From Streptomyces sp. I6 (GTDB taxonomy: Bacteria; Actinomycetota; Actinomycetes; Streptomycetales; Streptomycetaceae), in the NCBI GenBank assembly GCA_003725745.1, contig RHDP01000001.1, positions 2,325,501 through 2,389,500 of the forward strand: 64,000 nucleotides of DNA, written 5' to 3'. Shown piece by piece: positions 39,438 to 48,931 of the stretch; position 1 is the first letter of the stretch, and each line of letters starts with the position of its first letter. The notes under the pieces were generated by a model. The model did no database searches and was not told the origin of the DNA. It saw only the letters and a program-made list of their open reading frames with translations. Position numbers and translations under genes: made by a program.

Positions 39438-41631
39438 CCGACGGGCCTCCGCTCGTCGCTGCCCTGGCGCTGCGTCGGTATCGAACCCGGCGCCTCCACC
39501 ACTCCCGTGCGCCGCAGCTTCTGCCAGCGGAGCCGGCCGCCGGTGAGGGCGGTGATCCAGGACTGCAGCAGCACGACGTACATGAGCTGCCGGTACAGGA
39601 GCTGCTGGAGCGGCAGGGAGATCAGATGCACCATGCGTTCCTTGTCGAGCCGGAACGCGTAGGCGGCGCAGACGGCCTGGATGGCGAGGACGCCGAACCA
39701 GGCGGCGATCGTCTTCTGTGTGGGGCCGAAGACGATTCCGTAGAGCAGGAAGACGTCGATGAGCGGGGCGAGCAGCGGGAACAGCACCATGAACAGCGAG
39801 ACGAGCGGGAGGCCGACCCGGCCGAAGCGGCCGGAGGGCCCGCTGTCGATCACGGCGCGGCGGTGCTTCCAGATCGCCTGCATCGTGCCGTAGGACCAGC
39901 GGTAGCGCTGGGACCACAGCTGCTGCACGGACTCCGGGGCCTCGGTCCACGCCCGGGCGCGCTCGGCGTACACCACGCGCCAGCCGTCCCGGTGGATGGC
40001 CATCGTGATGTCGGTGTCCTCGGCGAGGGTGTCGTCGCTCATGCCGCCGACCCGTTCCAGGGCCTCGCGGCGGAAGGCGCCGACGGCGCCGGGGATCGTG
40101 GGCATGCACCGCAGCACGTCGTACATGCGGCGGTCCAGGTTGAAGCCCATCACGTACTCGATGTGCTGCCAGGCCCCGATCAGGCTGTCCCGGTTGCCGA
40201 CCTTGGCGTTGCCGGCGACCGCGCCGACGCGCGGATCGCCGAAGGGCTGGACCAGTTCGCGGACGGTGGACGGTTCGAAGACCGTGTCCCCGTCCATCAT
40301 CACGATGATGTCGTGGCGGGCGTTGCGGATGCCGTTGTTCAGGGCCTCCGGCTTGCCCGCGTTGGCCTGCCGGACGACCCGCACGTTGGGCAGCCACAGG
40401 TCGTCGACGATGTCGGCGGTGCCGTCCGAGGAGCCGTCGTCGATGACGATGACCTCGATCGGGTGGTCGCTCTCCATCAGCGAGCGCACCGTGTTCTCGA
40501 TGCACTCCTTCTCGTTGTACGCGGGAACCAGCACCGTCACCGGTTCGGTGACGGCCGGGCCCCAGCGGAAGCGGCGGCGGCGCACCTTGCGGGCGTGGCC
40601 GAAGGAGAGCAGCAGCATCAGGCCGAAGCGGAGGAAGACCAGGACGCCGATCACGGCGAGTCCGACGGTCAGCGCCGATGTGGTCTTCTCGGAGACGGTG
40701 ACGGCGCCTACCCAGGCCTTGCCCTTCCACAGGTCCGGTCCGGTGACGGGGGTGTGGGCGCTGGGGGCGCCGAGGGCCTCGGTGAGGTTCGCGAACCGGT
40801 AGCCGCGGTCCTTCATGTCGGGCAGGAAGCGGTCGAGGGCGGCGACGGTCTGGGAGCGGTCGCCACCGGAGTCGTGCATCAGCACGATGGAGCCCTTGGT
40901 GCCCTCGGGGGTGGCCCGCTCGATGATCGCCTCGACGCCCGGGCGCTTCCAGTCCTCGCTGTCGGTGTCGTTGAACGCGGTGATGTAGCCGCGGCTGCCG
41001 ATGTACTCCGTGACCGGCCAGGACTTGTCGTCGAGGGCGGCCGAGAACGACGAGTAGGGCGGACGGAAGAGCGAGGTGCGGATGCCGGCGGCGCCCGCCA
41101 GCGCCAGCTGGTTCTGCGAGAGCTCCCAGTCGATCCGGCTCTGCGTCTGGAGCGCCAGATCGGGGTGGTTGAAGGTGTGCAGGCCGATCTCGTGGCCCTC
41201 CGCGACCATCCGCCGCACCAGGTCCGGGTGGCGGGAGGCCATGGTGCCGGTCACGAAGAACACCGCGTGGGCGTCGTACTCCTTCAGCCTGTCGAGGACC
41301 TTCGGCGTCCACACCGGGTCGGGGCCGTCGTCGAAGGTCAGCACCAGGTTCTTGTCGGGGACGCTGAGCGCCTTGGGCTCGCCCGGGCGCGGGCGTCGAT
41401 GACGGGACCGCCGCCGAGGATCTGCGAGGGCACCTGCCCGTTGGAGACCGGGGGGCGCACACGGTGGTCGGCGAGGATCTCGCTGTGCACATAGCCGCGC
41501 AGCATGAGCATCGCGAGGAGCGCGACGAGGAGGAGCGAGGGCAGCAGGTAGCGCATGGGCAGCCTGCGCCGCACGGCGGACCTCCTGGCGCTCTTCCGGC
41601 GTCGGACGGCCCTTCTGCCGGAGGCGGTCAT
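39434..41631 (-). CDS. matB: MatB: polysaccharide deacetylase fused to processive GT2 synthase (frameshifted; probable 1-base loss)
   Basis: About 732 residues when repaired. An N-terminal membrane anchor (YLLPSLLLVALLAMLML), one base missing at 41385-41392, then a NodB-type deacetylase (LTFDDGPDP, HTFNHPD, RPPYSSF). A membrane span leads to a GT2 domain with DDGSSDGTAD, the DxD-type DGDTVF, AEDTD and QRYRW (the QxxRW processive motif), then C-terminal membrane spans. Same architecture as MatB of S. lividans/S. coelicolor (SCO2962), needed for poly-beta-1,6-GlcNAc and pellet formation. ATG 41631 directly follows the matA stop. Confidence 0.9.
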
Positions 41632-42368
41632 CTAGCGGGCACCTTCCCCGGCCAGTTGCTCGCCCTGCGCCACGGGTTCGCCGGGCGGTTCTTCCGTGCC
41701 GGTCTCGGTCGGCACCGGATCGGCCGGGTCCGTCGGCTGTTCCCCGCCTGCCGTGCCGCCGCCGCCTCCGGCGCCGCCCGGCGCCGTGGACACGGTCGGC
41801 TGGGGGGCGGTCGTGGCACCGCTGGTGCCCCCGGCGCCGCCGGGGTGGCCGTGCCGGTGCCGGAGTCGCCGGCCGGGCTGCTGCTCCGGTCGCCGGCCGG
41901 TTCACCGGCGGACTCGGCGGGCTGCCGCTGCACGGCGGCGGTGCTGCCGGAGGGCGAGGGAACGCCGGCGACGACCTCGGCGCCGGCGGGGGCGGTCGGT
42001 GCCTCGGAGGGCCCGGGCGTCTCCTCGGCGGTGTCCGCCTTGTCGTCCGTTTGGCCGGGTATGAGAAGTGACGGAGCGTTGGAGTTGCCGCCGATGAGTG
42101 CGATCACAAGGGTCACGGCGTAGCCCGCGCAGGCCAGCGCGAGTACCCATCCGATGCGACGGAACTTCTTGCTGCGCCGGCCGCTCTCATCGACGAACAC
42201 CGGCCCGTCGGCGTCTTCCTGGAGAGGGGCCTCAGGGGTCGTCCGGGCAGCCTGGAGTCTTCTGAACTCCACGCTGTCGATCTGGATCGTGACCTCGTTG
42301 GGGTCATGGGTGTGCCCTATTCGGGACTTTTCTCGCCTGTTTTCCACTGCTGTACGCTCTTCCCCCAC
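41632..42368 (-). CDS. matA: MatA-like membrane protein (frameshifted; probable 1-base loss)
   Basis: About 245 residues. A cytoplasmic N-terminus (HDPNEVTIQIDSVEFRRLQ) leads to one membrane span (GWVLALACAGYAVTLVIALIGG), then an extracellular Ser/Pro/Gly/Thr-rich tail. The C-terminal 70 residues are Arg/Pro-rich as read. Adding one base in the CCCCC run at 41828-41832 turns them into a Gly/Thr/Glu-rich tail ending at TAG 41632, one nucleotide before the matB ATG. Assigned MatA from position and layout only. Start uncertain: GTG 42368, or a second GTG 21 bp further in. Confidence 0.65.
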
Positions 42369-42446
42369 TGAACGGAGAGGTGGGAGCGCCGGCGGAACCG
42401 GACGCCTGCCGTCGGACCGGGCCCCCTAAACCCGGGCCGAGCACCC

Positions 42447-43472
42447 CTACCACGTTGCACCCGGACCATGAATGTAGCGCACGCCGGGGACGCCCGGGAC
42501 GCGGAGTCCCGTGTTCCGTGCCATAGCGGCCCGGTCCTCGTCCGGCAGCCAGCCGTCCGGCGGAAGGTCGAGCCACCCCTCCGCAGCGGCCAGTCCGGCC
42601 GCTGCGGAACCGAGGACGCCGAGGCCGGGGTGGCTCAGACCGCGCCGCCAGACCAGCGAGACGGGCGACAGCGGCACGGGGCCGGCGAGCGGCCGGACGA
42701 CCATGCCCGGCACGGCGAGGAACTCGGTGCTCGCCAGCACCGACCAGCCGTGCTTGCGTACCACCCGCACGAACTCGTCCTGCCCGGCTATCTCGGGGAA
42801 GGGCGCGGCCATGCGGATTCCGCGGCCGGCGAAGAGCCGGGCGGCCAGGTCGGTCCACTCGGCGGTGGCCGCGTTGCCCGCGCCCGTGTAGAGGGTCTCC
42901 CCGGCCAGGGCGTCGAGCGGTACCTCGTCGAGCGCCGCGAGCGGATGTCCGTCGCCGAGCAGTACGGCCATCCGCTCGTACCGCACCGGCTGATGGGCCA
43001 GTTCGGAGCGCAGCGCCGCGTCGATCCCGGCGATCCTGCCGAAGGAGACGTCGAGCCGGCCGGCGGCGATCTCCGCGGCGGCGCCGGTGAGTCCGCTGAG
43101 GTAGCGGGCCACGAACTCCAGGCCGGGGGCGGCCCTGCGGGCCTCGCCGAGCACCCGGTAGGCCGTCCCCACCGGGGCGCCCACGTCGACGAGCAGCGGC
43201 CGTTCCGCGTCGGTGAAGGCGGCGGCCAGCGACTCGTGGGCGTCCAGCACCCGCCGCGCGTACGGCAGCAGCCGCTCGCCGTCGGCGCTGAGCCGCACCT
43301 GCCGGGTGGTGCGCACGAACAGTTCGGATCCCAGCAGCCGCTCCAGCCGCCGGATGTCGCGGCTGAGGGCCTGCTGGGCGACGTACAGCCGGGCGGCGGC
43401 CCGGGTGAAGTGCAGTTCGGCCGCGACGGCGAGGAAGGCGCGGAGCAGACGTGGTTCGAGGTCCCGGGGCAC
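42447..43472 (-). CDS. LysR-family transcriptional regulator
   Basis: 341 residues. N-terminal winged HTH (LLRAFLAVAAELHFTRAAARLYVAQQALSRDIRRLERLLGSELFVRTTRQ), then a periplasmic-binding-like effector domain. Start GTG 43472. It is divergent from an MFS gene across an 83-bp gap, which holds a TCCGAACA-x2-TGTTGGA near-palindrome; it probably regulates that transporter. Confidence 0.94.
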   Translation of the reverse strand: MPRDLEPRLLRAFLAVAAELHFTRAAARLYVAQQALSRDIRRLERLLGSELFVRTTRQVRLSADGERLLPYARRVLDAHESLAAAFTDAERPLLVDVGAPVGTAYRVLGEARRAAPGLEFVARYLSGLTGAAAEIAAGRLDVSFGRIAGIDAALRSELAHQPVRYERMAVLLGDGHPLAALDEVPLDALAGETLYTGAGNAATAEWTDLAARLFAGRGIRMAAPFPEIAGQDEFVRVVRKHGWSVLASTEFLAVPGMVVRPLAGPVPLSPVSLVWRRGLSHPGLGVLGSAAAGLAAAEGWLDLPPDGWLPDEDRAAMARNTGLRVPGVPGVRYIHGPGATW

Positions 43473-43555
43473 CCCCAGAACTTACAACAGCAGTGCGTCA
43501 ATGGGCTCCGAACAGGTGTTGGACCTACGAGGGACCCCACGGCGAGCCTTGACCC

Positions 43556-44923
43556 ATGCCGCAGCCGAACGCACCCCGGACGACCGCCTCCGGGAACCCG
43601 CCCCGGATCACCACGCCCGGGACCCCACCCCGGATCACCCTGTCCGCGCACTCACCGAGGACGTCCGGCTCCGCGCACTCACCACGGATGACCACGTCCG
43701 GCGGGACGCTGGTCCTGGCGGCCCGGAGTCCGGAGCCCGGGCGCTCCCGCCCACCCGGCCCGTACCGCCGGCTCTTCGCCGTCCCGGGGGCACGGGCCTT
43801 CACCGCCGGGAACCTGCTCGCCCGGCTGCCGATGGGCATGTTCGGCGTCAGTGCCGTGATCATGATCGCCGGGGAGCGCGGCTCCTACGCCCTCGCCGGC
43901 GCCGTCGCGGCGACCGGCCTGGCCGCCACGGCGCTCGTGGCCCCCTGGACCGCACGTCTCGTCGACCGCCACGGTCAGGCCCGCGTCGCCGTCCCGGCCA
44001 CCGCGCTGGCCGTGGTCGGCCAGCTCGCCCTGGTGCTGTGCGTCCACCACGGGGCCCCCGACTGGACGCTGTTCGCCGCGTACGCCGCGACCGCCACGAC
44101 GCCCAACACGGGCGGGATGTCCCGGGCCCGCTGGGCGCATCTGCTGAAGGACGACCCGGCCGCCCGGCACACCGCGAACTCCTTCGAGCAGGCGGCCGAC
44201 GAACTGTGCTTCATGCTGGGGCCGGTGCTCGCCGCCTGGCTCTGCGCGGGGCTCTTCCCGGAGGCGGGGACCCTGGTCGGCGCGGGGCTGCTGCTGACCG
44301 GCGTGGTCCTGTTCGCGGCCCAGCGGTCCACCGAGCCGCCGGTGTCCGGCCGGACCGCCGAGATCGGCTCCCCGCTGCGCACGCCCGGTATGGTCCCGAT
44401 GCTCGCCGTCTTCCTCGCCACCGGAGCCGTCTTCGGCTCGACGGAGGTCGTCACGATCGCCTTCGTGGACGGCCCGGCGGCGGGTGCGGTGCTGGCCCTC
44501 CAGGCCGCCGGCTCATGCCTGGCGGGCCTCGCGTACGGCCGGGTCCGCCGTACGGCCCGGCTGCGGACCTGCCTGGCGGCGATGACGGCCCTCATGACGC
44601 TGCCGCTGCTCGCCGCGGCCGGCACGGGCTCGCTGCCCGCGCTGGCCGGCGCACTGCTGGTCGCCGGGATGGCGACGGCGCCGACCATGGTGACGGGGAT
44701 GGGCGCGATCCAGCGCCTCACCCCCGAGGGGCGGCTGAACGAGGGCATGACCCTGGCCGTGACGGCGCTGCTCGGCGGGATCGCGGCCGGTTCCGCGGCG
44801 GGCGGCTGGACGGTGGAGCTGGCGGGCGCGGCCCACGGCTACGCCATCCCGGTGACGGCCGCCGCGCTGGCACTGGCGCTGACGCTGCTGCCGGCGGGCA
44901 CCACGAAGACCCGGCCGTCCTGA
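43556..44923 (+). CDS. MFS transporter
   Basis: 455 residues with 12 predicted membrane spans after a long hydrophilic N-terminus containing repeats (PPRITTPGTPPRITLSAHSP...). The real start may be an inner ATG at 43688 (MTTSGGTLVLAAR). Signature loop LVDRHGQARVAVPATALAVV after helix 2 matches drug-type MFS. Substrate unknown. The stop codon lies inside a 12-bp hairpin. Confidence 0.85.
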   Translation: MPQPNAPRTTASGNPPRITTPGTPPRITLSAHSPRTSGSAHSPRMTTSGGTLVLAARSPEPGRSRPPGPYRRLFAVPGARAFTAGNLLARLPMGMFGVSAVIMIAGERGSYALAGAVAATGLAATALVAPWTARLVDRHGQARVAVPATALAVVGQLALVLCVHHGAPDWTLFAAYAATATTPNTGGMSRARWAHLLKDDPAARHTANSFEQAADELCFMLGPVLAAWLCAGLFPEAGTLVGAGLLLTGVVLFAAQRSTEPPVSGRTAEIGSPLRTPGMVPMLAVFLATGAVFGSTEVVTIAFVDGPAAGAVLALQAAGSCLAGLAYGRVRRTARLRTCLAAMTALMTLPLLAAAGTGSLPALAGALLVAGMATAPTMVTGMGAIQRLTPEGRLNEGMTLAVTALLGGIAAGSAAGGWTVELAGAAHGYAIPVTAAALALALTLLPAGTTKTRPS

Positions 44924-44934
44924 CGGCCGGGTCT
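44907..44934 (+). terminator. hairpin spanning the MFS stop codon
   Basis: AGACCCGGCCGT (44907-44918) and ACGGCCGGGTCT (44923-44934) are perfect complements with a CCTG loop. The TGA stop (44921-44923) sits in the loop/right arm, so the terminator overlaps the coding end. Confidence 0.8.
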
Positions 44935-44952
44935 CGCCCGCAGGGGGGTGCG

Positions 44953-45057
44953 GTGCCGGGGGCGGACCCTCGGAGAGAACGCATCACCGGCACCTCCCAC
45001 GAGGAGAACGCCGAGATCCTCGACGAGCTGCGCCGGGATGACGGGGCCACCGAGTGA
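44953..45057 (+). CDS. short antitoxin-like protein upstream of a PIN toxin
   Basis: 34 residues from GTG 44953 (AGGGGGG about 5 nt upstream): PGADPRRERITGTSHEENAE, then ILDELRRDDGATE. The Glu/Arg-rich tail resembles VapB C-termini, but the DNA-binding half is absent. It may be a truncated antitoxin. Its TGA overlaps the toxin GTG (GTGA), the usual coupling of such pairs. Confidence 0.5.
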   Translation: MPGADPRRERITGTSHEENAEILDELRRDDGATE

Positions 45058-45454
45058 TCGTCATCGATGCGTCCGACCTGACCGACCGCCTCATCGCGAC
45101 CGGACCCGCCGCCGCTCATGTCCACCACCGCGCATCACGGGCGAGCAGGTCTACGCCCCCGCCCACCTCGACCACGAGGTAAGCCGCGCCATCGTCCGCA
45201 ACAAACAGCGCAAGAACATCACCGAACGCCAGGCAGGCCAGGCCATCACCTACCTGGCCCAGTCCGGTGCGCAGCGCATCCCGCTGCCCAGCCTCCTGCC
45301 CCGCGCCTGGGAGCTGCGCGACAACACCCATGTCGGCGACGCGCTCTACATGGCCCTCGCCGAGGAGCCGGGCTGCCCGCTCGTCACCACCGACACCAAG
45401 GTCGCCGGAGTCCCCGGCATCCGCTGCGTCGTCGAAACGCTCGCCAAGACCTGA
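45054..45454 (+). CDS. PIN-domain ribonuclease, VapC-type toxin (frameshifted; 1-base loss)
   Basis: About 133 residues when repaired. VIVIDASDLTDRLIATGPAAAHVHHR is in one frame and ITGEQVYAPAHLDHEVSRAI...VGDALYMALAEE...LVTTDTKVAG in the next, one base missing at about 45128-45133. The four PIN acidic residues are present (IDAS, DHEVSRA, VGDALY, TTD). Would cleave RNA if expressed. Either a consensus error or a dead toxin next to a truncated antitoxin; the second is plausible for this gene. Confidence 0.75.
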
Positions 45455-45522
45455 CCCGGCGCGGCCAGTGCACCGGAGCCCAGCCCGGTCCCGGCTGACT
45501 CGCTCTGCCCCACGGCATGCGG

Positions 45523-45566
45523 AAGACCCCCTGCCCTGGCGAAGTTCTCGCAGGTCAGAGGGTCTT
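45523..45566. terminator. bidirectional terminator between vapC and ssrA
   Basis: AAGACCCCCTG (45523-45533) pairs with CAGAGGGTCTT (45556-45566) with one G-T pair and a 22-nt loop. It lies 17 nt beyond the ssrA 3' end and 69 nt beyond the toxin stop. Confidence 0.75.
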
Positions 45567-45583
45567 TGCTCACATGGGATGAG

Positions 45584-45950
45584 TGGAGATGGCGGGAATC
45601 GAACCCGCGTCCAACGGTGCGGAACCAGGGCTTCTCCGTGTGCAGTCCGCTGCGATTTTCTCAGCCCCGGAGATCACGCGGACAAGTCTCCGACGGGCTC
45701 AGTCACTGCTTGTTGTCCCTCTACACCCCGTGACCGGGTCTAGAGGTGGAGTTCCCTAGCTGATGCCAGGATCCGGGTCGGGAACAGCCCCGGGCTGACA
45801 CTTCGCGAGTCGCTACTCAGGCAGCGAGGGCGAAGGAATCGCGCTTGGTGTTGGCGATTATTGGTTGCGACATATGGTTTACGAGATCATTGCCGCTTCC
45901 TCGACACGCTTCCCCTGCTTCGACATCCGCTGTCGAAACCGATCATCCCC
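45584..45950 (-). ncRNA. ssrA: tmRNA (ssrA)
   Basis: About 367 nt. The 5' end GGGGATGATCGGTTTCGACA (from 45950) and the 3' end with the TPsiC arm GGGTTCGATTCCCGCC and CATCTCCA (to 45584) form the alanyl-tRNA-like domain; CCA is not encoded. The tag reading frame starts at GCC 45855 and ends TGA 45817. Rescues stalled ribosomes together with SmpB, whose gene lies about 290 bp upstream on the same strand. Confidence 0.97.
45817..45855 (-). other. tmRNA proteolysis-tag reading frame
   Basis: Encodes ANTKRDSFALAA then TGA, 12 codons. The hydrophobic ALAA end is the ClpXP/ClpAP degron. From memory, the S. coelicolor/S. lividans tag is longer (ANTKRDSSQQAFALAA), so this copy lacks four residues in the middle. 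Confidence 0.9.
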
Positions 45951-46164
45951 ATGTTGATTTTTCAATGCCTGCCCCCTCGAGGAGGGCAGGAGCCATCGTA
46001 CGTGACCAACGCATGGACGTGCCAGCGTATTCCGCGCGTCCGGCCCGGGGCCGCCGGCGCGGCCCGGCGCTGCGGCACACCCGGAGCCGGTGGTGCCGTC
46101 GGCCAGGCCCGGCGGAGGCGCGGCGCCCGCGTCCGGCCGACGCCTCGGCGGCCTGGTCCTGCCC

Positions 46165-46204
46165 GGTCCTGCCTGCTCGGGGCTGGTCCTGCCTACTCGG
46201 GGCT
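46165..46204. repeat. 20-bp direct repeat, two copies
   Basis: GGTCCTGCCTGCTCGGGGCT (46165-46184) is followed immediately by a copy with one G-to-A change. It lies in the 287-bp gap between ssrA and smpB, which otherwise holds no gene. Confidence 0.75.
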
Positions 46205-46237
46205 GGTCCGGCCGGGGGCCCGGCGCCCGTGTCCGGC

Positions 46238-46717
46238 TCAGGCCCGCTGCCGCCGCCGCGCCGCCGAGATCGCCCGGTCGGCCTCACGGCGGTCCTGCTT
46301 CTCCCGCAGGGTCTGCCGCTTGTCGTACTCCTTCTTGCCCTTCGCCAGGGCAATCTCGACCTTGGCCCGGCCGTCCTTGAAGTACAGGGCCAGCGGCACG
46401 ATGGTGTGGCCCGTCTCCTGGGACTTGGACTCCAGCTTGTCGATCTCCGCCCGGTGCAGCAGCAGCTTCCGCTTCCGCCGGGCGCTGTGATTCGTCCAGG
46501 TGCCCTGGCTGTACTCCGGCACATGCACGTTGTGCAGCCACGCCTCGTGACCGTCGATGTGGACGAACCCGTCCGCCAGCGAGGCCCGTCCCTGGCGCAG
46601 CGACTTCACCTCGGTGCCCATCAGCACGAGACCGCACTCGTACGTGTCGAGGATGTGGTAGTCGTGCCGCGCCTTCTTGTTCTGCGCGATCAGCTTGCGC
46701 CCTTTTTCCTTAGCCAT
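46238..46717 (-). CDS. smpB: SsrA-binding protein SmpB
   Basis: 159 residues, normal SmpB length. Core [29 protein letters not shown], then [21 protein letters not shown] and the C-terminal basic tail [23 protein letters not shown] that enters the decoding centre. Brings alanyl-tmRNA to stalled ribosomes. ATG 46717. Co-directional with the peptidase gene 18 bp upstream and the ssrA gene downstream. Confidence 0.97.
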   Translation of the reverse strand: MAKEKGRKLIAQNKKARHDYHILDTYECGLVLMGTEVKSLRQGRASLADGFVHIDGHEAWLHNVHVPEYSQGTWTNHSARRKRKLLLHRAEIDKLESKSQETGHTIVPLALYFKDGRAKVEIALAKGKKEYDKRQTLREKQDRREADRAISAARRRQRA

Positions 46718-46735
46718 AGTGCGGTCATTTTCGCA

Positions 46736-47904
46736 CTATGACCCGGCCCCGAGGCCACTCAATACCGTCTGCGCCCGCTCCTCGGCCCGCTCGTTCACAG
46801 CCAGGTCCGGGACGATGCCCGGCCGTCCACGTCGTGACCGGCCGGAGTGCGGTAGTGGCCCACGGTGAGCTCCGCGACGGACCCGTCGGGCAGCTGCTCG
46901 GGCATCTGCACCGACCCCTTCCCGAAGGTGCGGGCACCGACGGTGACGGCGCGCCCCCGGTCCTTCAGGGCGCCGGTGACCAGCTCGGCCGCGCTCATCG
47001 TGCCGCCGTCCACCAGCGCCACCACCGGCCGGCCGGTGTCCCCGCCCGGCCTGGCGTAGAGGGCCTTCTGCTCACCGCGTACGTCGTAGGTGGCGACCAG
47101 CCCGCCGTCCAGGAAGGCGGACGCCGCCGTGACGGCCTCGGAGACCAGCCCGCCGCTGTTGCCCCGCAGGTCCAGCAGGACACCGGCGCCCTCGGGTGCC
47201 GACTCCACCGCCTGCCGCACCCGCTCCCCGGCCCCCTTGGTGAAGGCAGCGACCTTGATCAGCACGGCCCTGCCCTCGAGCTTCCTGACGGTGACGGCCT
47301 CGGTGGCGAGCCGGGCCCGCCGTACCGTCCGGCTCCAGGCGCGGTCGCCGCGCTGGAGCCCCAGCACCACGGACGAGCCCGGCCCGGCGCTCCCGCCGTC
47401 ACCGCGCAGCAGCCGGACGACCTCACTGACCGGCCGCCCGTCTATCCGGGCCCCGTCGACCGTGCGCAGCTGGTCGCCCACGCGGACGCCGGCCCGGTCG
47501 GCCGGACCGCCGCGCTGCAGGCGGGCGACCTCGACCCGGCCGTCGGCACCGCGCCTGGCCCACAGCCCGACTCCGGTGTAGGAACCGTCGAGGGCGCGCG
47601 CGAACTCCTCGTACTCGCCCTTGTCGTACACGGCGCCCCAGCGGTCCCCGCTGCGGCTGACGACCTCCTCCGCGGCCTTGGCGCCGGACTTGCCGTCCGC
47701 GGCGGCCTCGGCGGCGGCGCGTGCGATCTCGTCGCGGTCGACCGTGGCGGCGGCGGCGCGCACGTGCGGCTCGGGCGGCTCGTCCTCGGCACGGGGCATC
47801 AGGCCCGTCGCGGAACCGGTGGCGAGGGCGCTCGCGAACACCAGTGTCAGGACCACCCCGTGGCGCAGGCCACGGGGCGCCTTCGGTGATCCAGAGCCCA
47901 ACAT
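46736..47904 (-). CDS. C-terminal processing peptidase, S41 family (frameshifted; probable 1-base loss)
   Basis: About 389 residues when repaired. Signal or anchor (GVVLTLVFASALATGSATGL), PDZ domain (YTGVGLWARRGADGRVEVARL...GVRVGDQLRTVDG), then the protease domain with LDLRGNSGGLVSEAV, nucleophile Ser in GTMSAAELV and Lys in TFGKGSVQ. As read it ends early; one base missing in the CCC run at 46818-46820 restores GIVPDLAVNERAEERAQTVL and a TAG at 46736. Exported; cleaves C-termini of envelope proteins. ATG 47904 chosen because the signal peptide begins there. Confidence 0.87.
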
Positions 47905-47928
47905 GGCGCCCACTCTAGGACAAGCGAA

Positions 47929-47962
47929 GGGCGCCGTAGGGCCGTTGACCCGTACGGCGCCC
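47929..47962 (-). terminator. hairpin after ftsX
   Basis: GGGCGCCGTA (47929-47938) pairs with TACGGCGCCC (47953-47962), starting 10 nt beyond the ftsX stop and ending 24 nt before the peptidase start. Terminator or attenuator of the ftsEX message. Confidence 0.7.
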
Positions 47963-47972
47963 GGGGCGCTCG

Positions 47973-48890
47973 TCACACCTTCAGGTACTTGCGCAACGCG
48001 ATGAAGGCGGCCATGGAGGGCATCAGCAGCCCGATCACGAGGACGAGCGGCAGTACCGCTATCACGGCGTCCCAGCCGATGAAGTTGACCAGCGGCATCT
48101 TCTCGGAGAGCGCCAGCCCGCCGTCGATGAGGAAGTACCGGCCGACCAGCAGCATCACAGAGGCGACCAGGCCGCCGAGCAGGCCGGCGAAGGCGGCCTC
48201 CATGATGAACGGCATCTGGATGTAGAAGCTGGACGCTCCCACGAGCCGCATGATCCCCGTCTCACGCCGCCGGCTGAACGCCGACACCCGCACGGTATTG
48301 ACGATCAGCATCAGTGCGATGACCAGCATCAGCCCCATGATGAACAGGGCGGCGACGTTCATGCCCCGCATCATGTTGAAGAGGTTCTCCAGGATGCTGC
48401 GCTGGTCCTGGACGGACTGGACCCCGTCCCGGCCGGCGAACGCGGTCGCCACCACCTTGTACTTCTCCGGGTCCTTCAGCTTGACCCGGAACGACTCCGG
48501 CATCTGGTCGGGCGTGATGACCGTGGCGATGGCGGTGTCGCTGTACTGCTCGCGGTAGTGCTTGTAGGCCTCTTCGGCGGTCTCGTGGTGGACCTTCTCG
48601 ACGATGGCCATGTCCTCGAGGTCGGACCTGATCTGCTCCCGCTGCTCGGCGGTGACGGCACCCTTCGAGCACTGCCCGCCCGCCTCCGCGTCGTTCTTGT
48701 TGCAGAGGTAGAGGGAGACGTTGACCTTGTCGTACCAGAAGTCCTTCATGGCGCTGACCTGTTCACGCATGAGCAGGGCGCCACCGAAGAGGGCGAGCGA
48801 CAGGGCAACGGAGACGATCACCGCGAAGGTCATCGTCAGGTTGCGGCGGAGACCGACGCCGATCTCCGACAGTACGAACTGGGCGCGCAT
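47973..48890 (-). CDS. ftsX: cell-division protein FtsX
   Basis: 305 residues: cytoplasmic N-terminus, TM1 (MTFAVIVSVALSLALFGGALL), a large extracellular loop of about 120 residues containing two Cys (LYLCNKN...GGQCSKG), then three C-terminal spans (AALFIMGLMLVIALMLIVNTVRV, FAGLLGGLVASVMLLVG, AVIAVLPLVLVIGLLM). Works with FtsE to regulate peptidoglycan hydrolases at the septum. Directly follows ftsE (41 bp). Confidence 0.97.
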   Translation of the reverse strand: MRAQFVLSEIGVGLRRNLTMTFAVIVSVALSLALFGGALLMREQVSAMKDFWYDKVNVSLYLCNKNDAEAGGQCSKGAVTAEQREQIRSDLEDMAIVEKVHHETAEEAYKHYREQYSDTAIATVITPDQMPESFRVKLKDPEKYKVVATAFAGRDGVQSVQDQRSILENLFNMMRGMNVAALFIMGLMLVIALMLIVNTVRVSAFSRRRETGIMRLVGASSFYIQMPFIMEAAFAGLLGGLVASVMLLVGRYFLIDGGLALSEKMPLVNFIGWDAVIAVLPLVLVIGLLMPSMAAFIALRKYLKV

Positions 48891-48931
48891 GGCGAGTGTT
48901 TCAGCCTTTCCTCTACCTGCTCAGTGCCTGC

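Noticed and set aside
45584-45612. Attachment-site duplication of the ssrA 3' end
   Set aside because: I saw no second copy of the TTCGATTCCCGCC-type end elsewhere in the window.
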